In this document: positions 48,419 to 57,060 of the stretch, piece after piece
Layout: each line of letters opens with the position of its first letter
Numbering within the stretch: position 1 is the stretch's first letter
Origin: Sulfitobacter mediterraneus
Lineage (GTDB): Bacteria > Pseudomonadota > Alphaproteobacteria > Rhodobacterales > Rhodobacteraceae
Direction: 5' to 3'
Assembly (NCBI RefSeq): GCF_003054325.1
Contig: NZ_QBKU01000002.1
Coordinates: forward strand, 248,001-312,000
DNA: 64,000 bases
The notes under the pieces: generated by a model
What the model saw: the letters and a program-made list of their open reading frames with translations, nothing else
Database searches by the model: none
Told to the model about the DNA's origin: nothing
Program-made: the position numbers and the translations under genes

Positions 48419-50140
48419 ATGAAAATGAAAACCCTTTTGATGGGTGCAATTGCCTCAGCTGCCTTTGCACCTTTCGCCCTCGCGGACGGCCATTCCGGCG
48501 AACGCGGGCGCGACGGTGAGGTCAAGATCATTTATTGGCAAGCGCCATCGATCCTGAACCCATACCTGTCCGGCGGCACCAAGGATCTCGAATCGGCCTC
48601 GCTCGTGGTTGAACCACTTGGCCGCTACAACGAAACCGGCGCATTGGTCGCTTATCTGGCGGAAGAAATCCCAACAGTTGAGAATGGCGGCGTAAGCGCA
48701 GACCTCAAATCCATCACATGGAAGCTGAAAAGCGGCCTTGTCTGGTCTGATGGCTCTCCTGTGACATCTGCCGACGTCGCATTTACGGCGGAATACTGTA
48801 TGCACCCTGAAGGTGGCTGTGCGCAGGGTTCCAAGTTTGACGGCGTTGATTCGGTCGAAGTTGTGGATGACCTGACGGTCACGGTGAATTTCTCCGAAGC
48901 CAAACCAAACCCATATGGCCCATTCATGGGCGGCCAGTCCCCGATCATTCAAAAAGCTCAGTTTGCTGAATGCCTCGGCGCCAAGGCCCCAGAATGTACC
49001 GAAGCCAACTTTAACCCAATTGGCACCGGTCCTTTCAAAGTTGTTGAATTCCGTCCAAATGACGTGATCACCATGGAAGCCAACGAAAACTTCCGCGAAG
49101 AAGGCAAACCTGCCTTTGCGTCGCTGACCTTCAAAGGTGGCGGTGATGCGGTTGCAGCGGGCCGTGCGGTTATGGAAACCGGCGAGTTTGACTATGCATG
49201 GAACATGCAGCTGGCACCCGATGTTCTGGCCAAAATGGCCGAAGCGGGCAAAGGCAAGCCGATCTCTGCATTCGGTACGCTGGTTGAGCGTCTGGAAATG
49301 AACCTGACCAACCCATCGCCAGATCTGGCCGAGGGCGAGCGCGCAACAGTTGCGCATCCGCACCCGTTCCTGTCTGACGAAGCGGTCCGCCGGGCATTGT
49401 CCATGGCAATTGACCGTCCACTGCTGGTCGAAGTTGGCTACGGCCAGGCGGGTCGTCCGACCTGTAACCTGGTGCCTGCGCCTGCGCTTTATGCATCCGA
49501 CAACACCGAGTGTCTGACACAAGACATCGACGGTGCCAAAGCCATGCTCGACGCAGCTGGCTGGGTGGACAGCGATGGCGACGGTGTACGTGACAAGGAC
49601 GGCGTGAAACTGTCGATCCTGTACCAGACATCGACAAATGCCGTTCGTCAGGATTTCCAAGCCCTGATCAAAGACTGGTGGAACCAGATCGGCGTAGAAG
49701 TTGAACTGCGCAACCTGGACGCTTCCGTGTTCTTTGGTGGTGACCCAGGTTCCCCTGACACCTTCCAGAAGTTCTATGCGGACGTTGAAATGTACGCCAA
49801 CAACTTCGACGGCACAGACCCACAGGCCTATCTGTCGGCCTACCGTTGTGGCAACGAGCCAAAACCATCCAGCCAGTGGCAGGGTGAAAACATCAACCGT
49901 TTCTGTGATCCAGAATATGACGCCCTGCTGGACGAATTGTCCCGCACAGGTGAACTGGACAAGCGCGGTGAAATCTCCAAGAAGCTGAACAACATGCTCA
50001 CCAAAGACACGATGACAATTGTGCCACTGGTTGACCGTGGTCGTGTTTCCGCTGCGTCCAACACATTGGGCGGTGTTGTCCTGAACACATGGGACAGCGA
50101 ACTGTGGAACGTTGCTGACTGGTATCGCATCAAGGAATAA
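48419..50140 (+). CDS. Peptide/nickel-type ABC transporter substrate-binding protein
   Basis: A 573-residue periplasmic SBP of family 5. Signal peptide MKMKTLLMGAIASAAFAPFALA, cleaved at about residue 22. Family features: NPYLSGGTKDLESASLVVEPL, ITWKLKSGLVWSDGSPVTSADVAFT, GTGPFKVVEF and LSDEAVRRALSMAIDRPLL. Four or more Cys lie in the mature part (for example YCMHPEGGCAQG), so disulfides are likely. AAGGAG precedes the ATG. It is followed by a terminator-like hairpin before the permeases, fitting higher SBP level. Substrate unknown: peptide or N-acyl amino acid. Confidence 0.93.
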   Translation: MKMKTLLMGAIASAAFAPFALADGHSGERGRDGEVKIIYWQAPSILNPYLSGGTKDLESASLVVEPLGRYNETGALVAYLAEEIPTVENGGVSADLKSITWKLKSGLVWSDGSPVTSADVAFTAEYCMHPEGGCAQGSKFDGVDSVEVVDDLTVTVNFSEAKPNPYGPFMGGQSPIIQKAQFAECLGAKAPECTEANFNPIGTGPFKVVEFRPNDVITMEANENFREEGKPAFASLTFKGGGDAVAAGRAVMETGEFDYAWNMQLAPDVLAKMAEAGKGKPISAFGTLVERLEMNLTNPSPDLAEGERATVAHPHPFLSDEAVRRALSMAIDRPLLVEVGYGQAGRPTCNLVPAPALYASDNTECLTQDIDGAKAMLDAAGWVDSDGDGVRDKDGVKLSILYQTSTNAVRQDFQALIKDWWNQIGVEVELRNLDASVFFGGDPGSPDTFQKFYADVEMYANNFDGTDPQAYLSAYRCGNEPKPSSQWQGENINRFCDPEYDALLDELSRTGELDKRGEISKKLNNMLTKDTMTIVPLVDRGRVSAASNTLGGVVLNTWDSELWNVADWYRIKE

Positions 50141-50142
50141 TA

Positions 50143-50177
50143 GAGTGGCGGGTCGTCTGGCCCGCCTCTCTCTTTTT
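50143..50177 (+). terminator. Partial terminator or attenuator after the binding-protein gene
   Basis: A GC stem (GGCGGG 50147-50152 pairs with CCCGCC 50161-50166, extended on both sides with one mismatch) is followed by TCTTTTT. A second 8-bp stem follows at 50181-50206 (GCAGGGCG / CGCCCTGC). Such structures behind SBP genes lower permease expression compared with SBP. Confidence 0.55.
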
Positions 50178-50249
50178 GCGGCAGGGCGGGATTTGTCTCG
50201 CCCTGCACCTTCACCCACCCCATCAGACTGAATTGCAAAGGCGACGCTT

Positions 50250-51287
50250 ATGTTGACCTTCACCCTACGACGATTGTTGCTGTCGATCCCGACACTTTTG
50301 TTCATCAGTCTCGTTATTTTCCTTCTTCTCCAACTCGCTCCGGGCGATCCGATGGCACAGGTGCCATTGACGGTGCCGCCCGAGGTTAAACAAAAGATGC
50401 GCGAGGCGCTGGGTCTGGGTCAGCCGATCCATGTCCAGTACTACAAGTGGCTGATACAGTTCTTCTGGATCGAACCGCTGGTCTTTGTCGATTACCTGAC
50501 CAACACCTCGACCCTGTTTAGCTGGCTGCCCGACACCGCATTCTCCGAAGGCAAGCTGCGCGTGATCAGCTGGCAAACCCGCTCTCCGGTGATGGACATC
50601 GTGGTGCAGCGGATGCCGCAAACTCTTTGGGTTGTTGGCCTGAGCTATGTTGTTGGCATCGTGATTGCGATCCCGATCGGGATCTATTCGGCCTACAAAC
50701 ACTATTCGGTCTTTGATCAGGCCGGTACGTTTATCACCATGATCGGCTTTTCGATCCCGCCCTTCTTTACCGGCCCTCTGCTGATCGTGATCTTCTCGGT
50801 CTATCTGGGCTGGCTGCCGTCAATCTATGACACCACCCATGTGGTGACTGACTGGGCCAGCTTTAAGGTGCAGTTCTTTCAGATGATCATGCCCGTGATG
50901 GTGCTGGCGCTGCAAACCACCGCCCAGATCAGCCGCTATATGCGCGGTGCGATGCTGGACAACCTCAATCAGGACTATGTGCGCACAGCGCGTGCCAAGG
51001 GCCTGCGCGAGGGCGTGGTGGTCATGGTGCATGTGCTGCGCAACTCGATGATCCCGGTTGTGACAGTGATTGCCCTTGGCATGCCCGCGATCTTTGGCGG
51101 TGCGATCATCACCGAGAACGTCTTCAAGGTGAACGGCATCGGCCAGCTTCTGCTGACCGCGCTTTTTGCCAACGATCTGCCCATGGTGATGACCCTGACC
51201 TTTATCTTCGCCATCCTGATCGTTCTGTTTAACCTGATTGCCGACGTCCTCTATGGCGCGCTTGACCCGAGGATCCGCTATGACTGA
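50250..51287 (+). CDS. Peptide ABC transporter permease (OppB/DppB type)
   Basis: A 345-residue permease with six predicted helices; N-terminal FTLRRLLLSIPTLLFISLV and APGDPMAQVPLTVPPEV are typical of the B-type. The EAA-like loop is DYVRTARAKGLREGVVVMVHVLRNSMIPVV, residues about 243-272. It overlaps the next permease by 8 nt. Confidence 0.94.
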   Translation: MLTFTLRRLLLSIPTLLFISLVIFLLLQLAPGDPMAQVPLTVPPEVKQKMREALGLGQPIHVQYYKWLIQFFWIEPLVFVDYLTNTSTLFSWLPDTAFSEGKLRVISWQTRSPVMDIVVQRMPQTLWVVGLSYVVGIVIAIPIGIYSAYKHYSVFDQAGTFITMIGFSIPPFFTGPLLIVIFSVYLGWLPSIYDTTHVVTDWASFKVQFFQMIMPVMVLALQTTAQISRYMRGAMLDNLNQDYVRTARAKGLREGVVVMVHVLRNSMIPVVTVIALGMPAIFGGAIITENVFKVNGIGQLLLTALFANDLPMVMTLTFIFAILIVLFNLIADVLYGALDPRIRYD

Positions 51288-52278
51288 GCAACCTATCCCC
51301 GCAAGCCCCATCGAGGCCGATATCGAGACCTTTGGCGCGCTCACCGACAAAGAGCCGCAAAAGCCGCCGCGCAGCCAGTGGCGTGATGTCTGGGACCAGT
51401 TCCGCAAACACAAAGGCGCGGTCTTTGGTGGTGGGTTCCTGATCTTCATCACCTTTGCCGTGATCTTTGGCCCCTACCTGTGGGATGTTGATCCCAAGGG
51501 GCTTGATATTCGCAACAAGAATTGGCGGCCGATTTACACCCTGCTGTGGGAAGCTGATGCAAAAGCCGGTTGGGCCCATCCCTTTGGCACCGATCAATTG
51601 GGCCGCGATATCATGGCCCAGATGATTGCCGGTGGCCGTGTGTCCATGTCTGTAGGTTGGCTGGCCATGGGGTTGGCCCTCGTGATTGGCACCGCCATTG
51701 GTGTGATTTCCGGCTACTTCAAACGGATGGACTTCTGGCTTATGCGCTTTACCGATCTGGTGCTGTCGCTGCCGATCCTGCCACTGGTTCTGCTGGCCGT
51801 GACCTTGTTCCGGCAGCCGCTGAACTCGCGCTTTGGCCCCGAGGGCGGCATGTTCATCCTGATCGTTGCGGTGATCGGCCTGACGTCATGGATGCAAACC
51901 GCGCGGATCGTGCGCGGCGACATTCTGGCGCTCAAGGAACGCGAGTTCATCCTCGCCGCCCGCTCCATCGGGACCACCTCGGGCAAGATCATCCGCCGGC
52001 ACCTGCTGCCCAATGTGATCTCGCCCATTATGGTGTCTGCCACCCTTGGCCTTGCCACCGCGATCATCACCGAAAGCGCGCTCAGCTTTCTCGGCGTTGG
52101 CTTCCCGTCGGACTACCCGACATGGGGCAAGCTGCTCGCGGATGCGGTGCAGCGGATGCAGGACTTCCCTGAGCGGGTTTTGCTGCCCGGCATCGCGATC
52201 TCTCTGACGGTGCTGAGCGTGAACTATCTTGGCGATGGCCTGCGCGATGCGCTCGATCCGCGGATCCGCGGCCGATAG
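51280..52278 (+). CDS. Peptide ABC transporter permease (OppC/DppC type)
   Basis: A 332-residue permease with an extended N-terminal cytoplasmic part and then six helices. Seen: HPFGTDQLGRDIMAQMIAGGR, typical of C-type permeases, and the EAA loop EREFILAARSIGTTSGKIIRRHLLPNVISP; it ends DALDPRIRGR like many DppC. Start at MTEQPIPAS, overlapping the upstream permease by 8 nt. Confidence 0.94.
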   Translation: MTEQPIPASPIEADIETFGALTDKEPQKPPRSQWRDVWDQFRKHKGAVFGGGFLIFITFAVIFGPYLWDVDPKGLDIRNKNWRPIYTLLWEADAKAGWAHPFGTDQLGRDIMAQMIAGGRVSMSVGWLAMGLALVIGTAIGVISGYFKRMDFWLMRFTDLVLSLPILPLVLLAVTLFRQPLNSRFGPEGGMFILIVAVIGLTSWMQTARIVRGDILALKEREFILAARSIGTTSGKIIRRHLLPNVISPIMVSATLGLATAIITESALSFLGVGFPSDYPTWGKLLADAVQRMQDFPERVLLPGIAISLTVLSVNYLGDGLRDALDPRIRGR

Positions 52279-52294
52279 GCAAATAAGGATCAAT

Positions 52295-52377
52295 GCGCCA
52301 CCTCTGGCGCGCTGAGCCAAACAACGTTCTGACATATCAACAAAGGGTGGAGGATGTTTTGATCCTCCACCCTTTTT
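52295..52377. terminator. Strong terminator after the permease operon
   Basis: After a small stem at 52295-52310 (GCGCCA / TGGCGC), a perfect 14-bp stem (52342-52355 with 52362-52375, AAAGGGTGGAGGAT) with a GTTTTG loop ends in TTTTT. It is intrinsic for the plus strand and nearly symmetric. Confidence 0.85.
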
Positions 52378-52483
52378 CAGAACAATCTCCCGCCCAATAG
52401 CCACCAATCACATTCTCATATGCTTGATTGGCAATGTATATCGCGCCAAATGGGAAAATATTCCGATTTTGGAGATTACGGCG

Positions 52484-53557
52484 ATGTTTGAGTCTTTTGG
52501 CTTTGAAGAAACCACTGCGCGGCAGGCGTCTGTTCTGCTGGCGGCGATGATTGGTCTGGTGTTTGGCGTTCTGGCGCAGCGCACCAAGTTCTGTTTCCGC
52601 CGCTCTCTTGTGGGCGAAGATCGCCGTGCCGCGGGCGGCGTCTGGTTGATGGCATTGGCATTTGCGCTGGTCGGCACCCAAGGCGCGGTTGCCGCCGAAT
52701 GGATCAGCTTTGACGAGCACCGCTTTATGTCCTCTGCCCTGCCCATTCTCGCCATCGCGGCCGGTGGCCTGCTGTTTGGCGCTGGCATGGTGCTGACACG
52801 TGGCTGTATCTCTAGGCTGACGGTTCTCTCCGGCTCTGGCAACCTGCGTGCGGCGCTGGTGGTGCTGGTCTTTGCCGTGGTGGCCCATATGACGCTGAAG
52901 GGCGTTCTGGCGCCCCTGCGCGTGGCTCTGGGCAGTGTCACTGTTGAAATGGGCGATTACATCAGCCTCGCCGCCCTGCCCGGCGGCGCATGGGTCTGGA
53001 CCAGCATGATTGTCATGGTCGCCCTGATCTTTGCCCTTCAGTCCGGCAATCCAATTGGGCAATTGGTCATGGCCGCCTTGATCGGCCTATTGGTGCCTGC
53101 AGCATGGGTTGGCACTGGCTTTGTCCTCTTTGATGATTTTGACCCCATCGCAATGGAAAGCCTGTCGTTCACCTCTCCGGCATCAGAAACCCTGTTCTGG
53201 AGCATCGCCAGCAGTTCGATCCCCGCCGGTTTCGGAACCGGCCTTCTGGGTGGCGTGTTTGTCGGCGCCTTGCTGGCCAGCCTGCTGTTTGGCGGCTTCC
53301 AGTGGCAAAGCTTTGAAGCGCCGCGTCAGACGGGGCGTTACCTGCTGGGTGCGGCCCTGATGGGCGTCGGCGGTGTATTGGCCGGCGGCTGTACCCTTGG
53401 TGCAGGCCTGTCAGGTGTGCCGACACTGTCTGTCGCTGCCATTCTGGCGATTGTGATGATCGCGGTCGGGGCCAAACTGACCCATGCCCTGCTCAGCCAA
53501 GGCGCTTTCGCAGGCGCCGCACCATCCACCAAACAGCCCCCACTACCGGCAGAGTGA
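52484..53557 (+). CDS. YeeE/YedE-family sulfur-compound transporter
   Basis: A 357-residue membrane protein with about nine helices. The family Cys motifs are all seen: QRTKFCFRRS, LTRGCISRLTVLSGSG and LAGGCTLGAGLSG, Cys residues that relay thiosulfate or sulfur compounds in YeeE-type carriers. It has no attached TusA (SirA) domain and none lies next to it. GGAG precedes the ATG (MFESFGFEE). The 3' end overlaps the DUF3422 gene on the other strand by 65 nt. Confidence 0.9.
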   Translation: MFESFGFEETTARQASVLLAAMIGLVFGVLAQRTKFCFRRSLVGEDRRAAGGVWLMALAFALVGTQGAVAAEWISFDEHRFMSSALPILAIAAGGLLFGAGMVLTRGCISRLTVLSGSGNLRAALVVLVFAVVAHMTLKGVLAPLRVALGSVTVEMGDYISLAALPGGAWVWTSMIVMVALIFALQSGNPIGQLVMAALIGLLVPAAWVGTGFVLFDDFDPIAMESLSFTSPASETLFWSIASSSIPAGFGTGLLGGVFVGALLASLLFGGFQWQSFEAPRQTGRYLLGAALMGVGGVLAGGCTLGAGLSGVPTLSVAAILAIVMIAVGAKLTHALLSQGAFAGAAPSTKQPPLPAE

Positions 53558-54776
53558 TCAGTGAGATGAGCATGCCCTTGCTCATCCCCATCACCCCCGC
53601 CAATGGATAGAGCAGATATCCGGTCAGCGAGACCGCATAATAGCTGATCGCCACCACGGACAGCCCCTCAACAGTGTGTTGCAGGCGCAGTTGCAGATCG
53701 GCGCGGCGGTCCATACTGGCCAGAATGGCCTGGTTCTGGGCCGAGCGCTCCACATCCACCCGCGTTCTGAGCAACTCACTGGCACGGATCGCCCGCGCCG
53801 ATGTTTCCTTGAGCCGCGCCTCGGTAGATTGCACGGTGCGCATCGCTGGCTCATAGCGGCGCATCATGAACTCACCAAAGCCTTGCCGCCCCATGAACCG
53901 CGTCTCGCGCAGCGCCAGAATCCGCTGGTTGACCAAGGCCTGATAGGCCCCCGTCGCGCCCAACCGGTAGGCCGATTGCACCGACAGCGTCTCAAGCTCG
54001 ACCGAGATATCCAAAAGCGCATGCAGCGTGTCCTCCGCCACCGCTGAGGATCCGCGCATCTGCGCCATCAGATCGGTCAACTTGCTATCAAGCCGGTTCA
54101 GCTGCGGCGACATTTCCTTGACCATCGCAAACCCCAGCATCGAGGCCGCCTTGTAGGTCTCGATCTCACAAAGCCGTTGCAGAATACGTCCGATGCGGCG
54201 TTTGCCTGTGGTCTCGGCCGTGAAGATTGCCATGCGCAGATGGCCCGCCGGATCAATCCGGAAATCGGTGGCCACCACCGCAGCCCCCTCCAGCACCGTG
54301 GCCACCGCAAGGCTTTCTGGCACAAACCAATTGCGCAGTTGATCGGCGATGGCTGTGTCTTCTTCGGGGCGCGGCATCAACCGCAGCAGCGCCGATGTGA
54401 TGCGCCCGCCCGGCACGGCCTCAAGCCAATAGTCGGGGAAAACGTCAAACTCCGCTGGATCAAAGGGCCTGTCCGACACGTCTTGCGAAAACACGGTGTA
54501 GGTCACAAATTCCGTGTGCTGTTCCCACTTGAGCCAGTATTTCCCCATCTCGCCGTAGTAATGCGTGGCATCCGCACCGGGATGCGGCGCACCGTAGTGA
54601 TCCAGCAGGGCGACCAAATGCGCGTGATCGGCGCTGCGGTCACGCTTGGCCGGATCGGGTGAGGGTTGGATCGCCAGAAAAACCGCCGTTGAGGGCGCAG
54701 CAAGCGATGGAAAGGGCCGCGCGTGAAGCTCCCCCGAGAGGGCATAGCGGTTGGGGTGGTCTTTGATCGGGGCCAT
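53493..54776 (-). CDS. DUF3422-family membrane protein
   Basis: A 427-residue protein. N-terminal soluble domain (YALSGELHARPFPSL, a motif in nearly all DUF3422 proteins), central long helical region (about 200-360, many Gln/Arg/Glu, possible coiled coil), and two C-terminal helices (LSVVAISYYAVSLTGYLLYPL and ISLITLPVVGAVWWMV). This layout recalls bacterial dynamin-free membrane-remodelling or CorA-like forms but no function is known. The last 65 nt lie antisense to the YeeE gene end. Confidence 0.88.
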   Translation of the reverse strand: MAPIKDHPNRYALSGELHARPFPSLAAPSTAVFLAIQPSPDPAKRDRSADHAHLVALLDHYGAPHPGADATHYYGEMGKYWLKWEQHTEFVTYTVFSQDVSDRPFDPAEFDVFPDYWLEAVPGGRITSALLRLMPRPEEDTAIADQLRNWFVPESLAVATVLEGAAVVATDFRIDPAGHLRMAIFTAETTGKRRIGRILQRLCEIETYKAASMLGFAMVKEMSPQLNRLDSKLTDLMAQMRGSSAVAEDTLHALLDISVELETLSVQSAYRLGATGAYQALVNQRILALRETRFMGRQGFGEFMMRRYEPAMRTVQSTEARLKETSARAIRASELLRTRVDVERSAQNQAILASMDRRADLQLRLQHTVEGLSVVAISYYAVSLTGYLLYPLAGVMGMSKGMLISLITLPVVGAVWWMVRRLRKRLG

Positions 54777-54908
54777 GGGTCAAATCCGGGCAGTCGGGGA
54801 CATTTCGCCCACCATAGGGAAATTTTTCGATCTGAATAGAGAAAAATGTTATAAATCAGCACCTTGGCGGTGTACTTCGGTATACTGAGCACCAATGGCT
54901 TGCCGTTA
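54777..54908. promoter_or_regulatory. AT-rich intergenic region with paired 7-mers
   Basis: Upstream of DUF3422, 132 nt with local AT-rich stretches. It contains GGTGTAC (54869-54875) and GGTATAC (54879-54885) exactly 10 bp apart, between two AGCACC direct repeats (54858-54863 and 54888-54893). It is possibly a two-site operator; no promoter is clear. Confidence 0.3.
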
Positions 54909-55379
54909 TCACGCCCCTGACGCCCGAAAGACCCAAAGCGCCCGACCGCAAAAGACCCCCGAAACGGTGGACAGCAGCGCGGCAAATCCAAACTGAAACA
55001 AAGCCATAGTCAAAACCTCCGGCGCCACTTCCGACACCAGACCAACGACAAAGTTTCCCGCAAACACGCTCATCATCAAGATCAGCGTCAGCGGCTCTCC
55101 CTCCAGTTCAACCCGGTTGCCGTCCCGCGCAATCAACCAACGCTTTTGCAACGCCATCCCGGCCCTCACCCCGAAGGCGCCAAAACCTGCAAACACGAAC
55201 CAGATCCACATGCCAGCTGGCAAGGCGATGATCGCCCGAAGACCCAGCACCCCAAGCAGAGGGATCGAATAGATCAACGCCACAGGCAAGTGCCTGCGCT
55301 GCATCGCCCGCAGGCCCACCACCAGCAACAAGATGAACAGCGGAAAAACCCAAATCGGGATATTGGCAAGAATGGTCAT
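54909..55379 (-). CDS. Small multi-pass membrane protein
   Basis: A 156-residue protein with about four or five hydrophobic helices; starts MTILANIPIWVFPLFILLLV and has a basic loop RAMQRRHLP. The 55-60-residue N-terminal arrangement resembles the DUF6622 or related families; I am not sure of the family. GAGGAG precedes the chosen ATG; an upstream in-frame start lacks a ribosome site. Function unknown. Confidence 0.75.
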   Translation of the reverse strand: MTILANIPIWVFPLFILLLVVGLRAMQRRHLPVALIYSIPLLGVLGLRAIIALPAGMWIWFVFAGFGAFGVRAGMALQKRWLIARDGNRVELEGEPLTLILMMSVFAGNFVVGLVSEVAPEVLTMALFQFGFAALLSTVSGVFCGRALWVFRASGA

Positions 55380-55526
55380 GTTGGCTCCTCTACCAGCAAT
55401 ATCTGGAGTGGTTGTTATGACCAAGAGCCGATCACACAACGCCGCTTACGCCAGCGGCTTGGTGGTGACGTGAATGGGCAGGACTGTCATTGGCGCAGCG
55501 TCAATTACACGGTCTGCGCCAAAGAA

Positions 55527-55556
55527 AAACGCCCCACCAATTCTGGCAGGGCGTTT
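55527..55556 (-). terminator. Intrinsic terminator of pntAB
   Basis: Stem AAACGCCC / GGGCGTTT (55527-55534 with 55549-55556), read on the minus strand and followed by a U-rich run (GTTTTTCTTT). It lies about 60 nt behind pntB. Confidence 0.8.
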
Positions 55557-55569
55557 GATCTTGATGCAC

Positions 55570-55614
55570 CGGAATTTTTCAAAAATTCCGCGCCGTTTTC
55601 TTTGAAAGAAAACG
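55570..55614. repeat. Twin palindromes behind pntB
   Basis: Two hairpins: CGGAATTTTT-C-AAAAATTCCG (55570-55590) and CGTTTTCTTT-G-AAAGAAAACG (55594-55614); the second ends at the pntB stop codon. Same design as the pair behind nuoJ: two AT-cored, GC-tipped hairpins in series, a few nt apart. Confidence 0.7.
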
Positions 55615-57048
55615 TCAGTCGATCATCGGCAACAGCTTGTCCAAAGACGCTTTGGCATCGCCGTAGAACATCCGCGTGTTGTCTTTAAAGAACAACGGGT
55701 TCTCGATCCCGGAATAGCCCGTGCCCTGCCCGCGTTTGGACACGAACACCTGCTTGGCCTTCCAGCATTCCAGCACCGGCATGCCAGCGATTGGGCTGTT
55801 CGGATCGTCCTGCGCCGCAGGGTTCACGATGTCGTTGGAGCCGATCACGATTGCCACGTCGGTATCCGGGAAATCATCATTGATCTCGTCCATCTCCATA
55901 ACGATGTCATATGGCACCTTGGCTTCCGCCAGCAGCACGTTCATGTGGCCCGGCAAACGCCCCGCAACGGGGTGAATGGCGAAACGCACATTCTTGCCCT
56001 TGGCGCGCAGCTTTTTCACCAGCTCAGACACCGCTTGTTGGGCCTGCGCCACTGCCATGCCGTAACCCGGAATGATGATCACGCTGTCGGCCTCGTTCAA
56101 GGCCGTTGCAACGCCATCCGCTTCAATCGCGATCTGTTCGCCCTCAACCGCCATCTGTTCGCCTGCCGGACCGCCAAAGCCGCCCAGAATAACGGAGACA
56201 AACGACCGGTTCATCGCCTTACACATGATATAGCTGAGGATCGCACCGGAGGAACCGACCAGCGCACCAACAACGATCAAAAGATCGTTGCCAAGCGAGA
56301 AGCCAATCGCCGCCGCTGCCCAACCCGAATAGGAGTTCAGCATTGAAACAACCACCGGCATATCCGCGCCGCCGATCCCAGTGATCAGATGGTAGCCGAT
56401 AAACAAGGCGGCCAGCGTCATCACAAAGAGCGGCAGGAAACCACCAGTATTGAAATACCAGATCAGACAAACGACAGAGAGCGCCGCCGCTGCCGCATTC
56501 AGGAAATGCCCGCCCGGCAGCTTTTTCGCTGCTGAATCCACACGGCCCGCCAACTTGCCATAAGCAATCACAGAACCGGTAAAGGTCACCGCACCGATGA
56601 AGATGCCCAAGAAAACCTCGACCCGCAAAATGGCGATCTCAACACCGTCTTTCTTGGCCAAAAGCGCGGCAAAGCCTTCGGTCGCCTTCTTTGCGGCCTC
56701 GTCCATCGCCAGAACATTGCCCATCTCAAGATGCGCATTAAAGCCGACAAAGACCGCCGCCAGACCGACAAGCGAGTGCATCGCCGCCACCAGTTCCGGC
56801 ATCTGGGTCATCTGCACCCGTGTCGCCAGCTGATACCCAATGGCACCGCCGCCCGCGATCAGGACCAACGACAAAAGCCAAAAGCCAGAGCCCGGCCCGA
56901 TCAATGTGGCCGCAACCGCCAGCGCCATGCCAGCAATCCCGTACCAGACCGCCCGCTTGGCGCTTTCCTGTCCGGACAGCCCGCCAAGGCTGAGAATGAA
57001 AAGAACGGCTGCAACGACGTAAGCTGCTGTTGTAAAACCAAAATCCAT
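55615..57048 (-). CDS. pntB: NAD(P) transhydrogenase subunit beta
   Basis: Proton-translocating transhydrogenase subunit, 477 residues. N-terminal domain with about eight or nine helices (dII), C-terminal NADP-binding domain III with [18 protein letters not shown], the GYGxxxxxA nucleotide motif, and [23 protein letters not shown], then [20 protein letters not shown]. It makes NADPH from NADH at the expense of proton motive force. 12 nt after pntA. Confidence 0.97.
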   Translation of the reverse strand: MDFGFTTAAYVVAAVLFILSLGGLSGQESAKRAVWYGIAGMALAVAATLIGPGSGFWLLSLVLIAGGGAIGYQLATRVQMTQMPELVAAMHSLVGLAAVFVGFNAHLEMGNVLAMDEAAKKATEGFAALLAKKDGVEIAILRVEVFLGIFIGAVTFTGSVIAYGKLAGRVDSAAKKLPGGHFLNAAAAALSVVCLIWYFNTGGFLPLFVMTLAALFIGYHLITGIGGADMPVVVSMLNSYSGWAAAAIGFSLGNDLLIVVGALVGSSGAILSYIMCKAMNRSFVSVILGGFGGPAGEQMAVEGEQIAIEADGVATALNEADSVIIIPGYGMAVAQAQQAVSELVKKLRAKGKNVRFAIHPVAGRLPGHMNVLLAEAKVPYDIVMEMDEINDDFPDTDVAIVIGSNDIVNPAAQDDPNSPIAGMPVLECWKAKQVFVSKRGQGTGYSGIENPLFFKDNTRMFYGDAKASLDKLLPMID

Positions 57049-57060
57049 GAACCCGCTCCC

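Noticed and set aside
48455..50305. 616-codon minus-strand open frame opposite the solute-binding protein gene
   Set aside because: No recognisable domains, composition of an antisense frame; the plus-strand gene has a signal peptide and family motifs.
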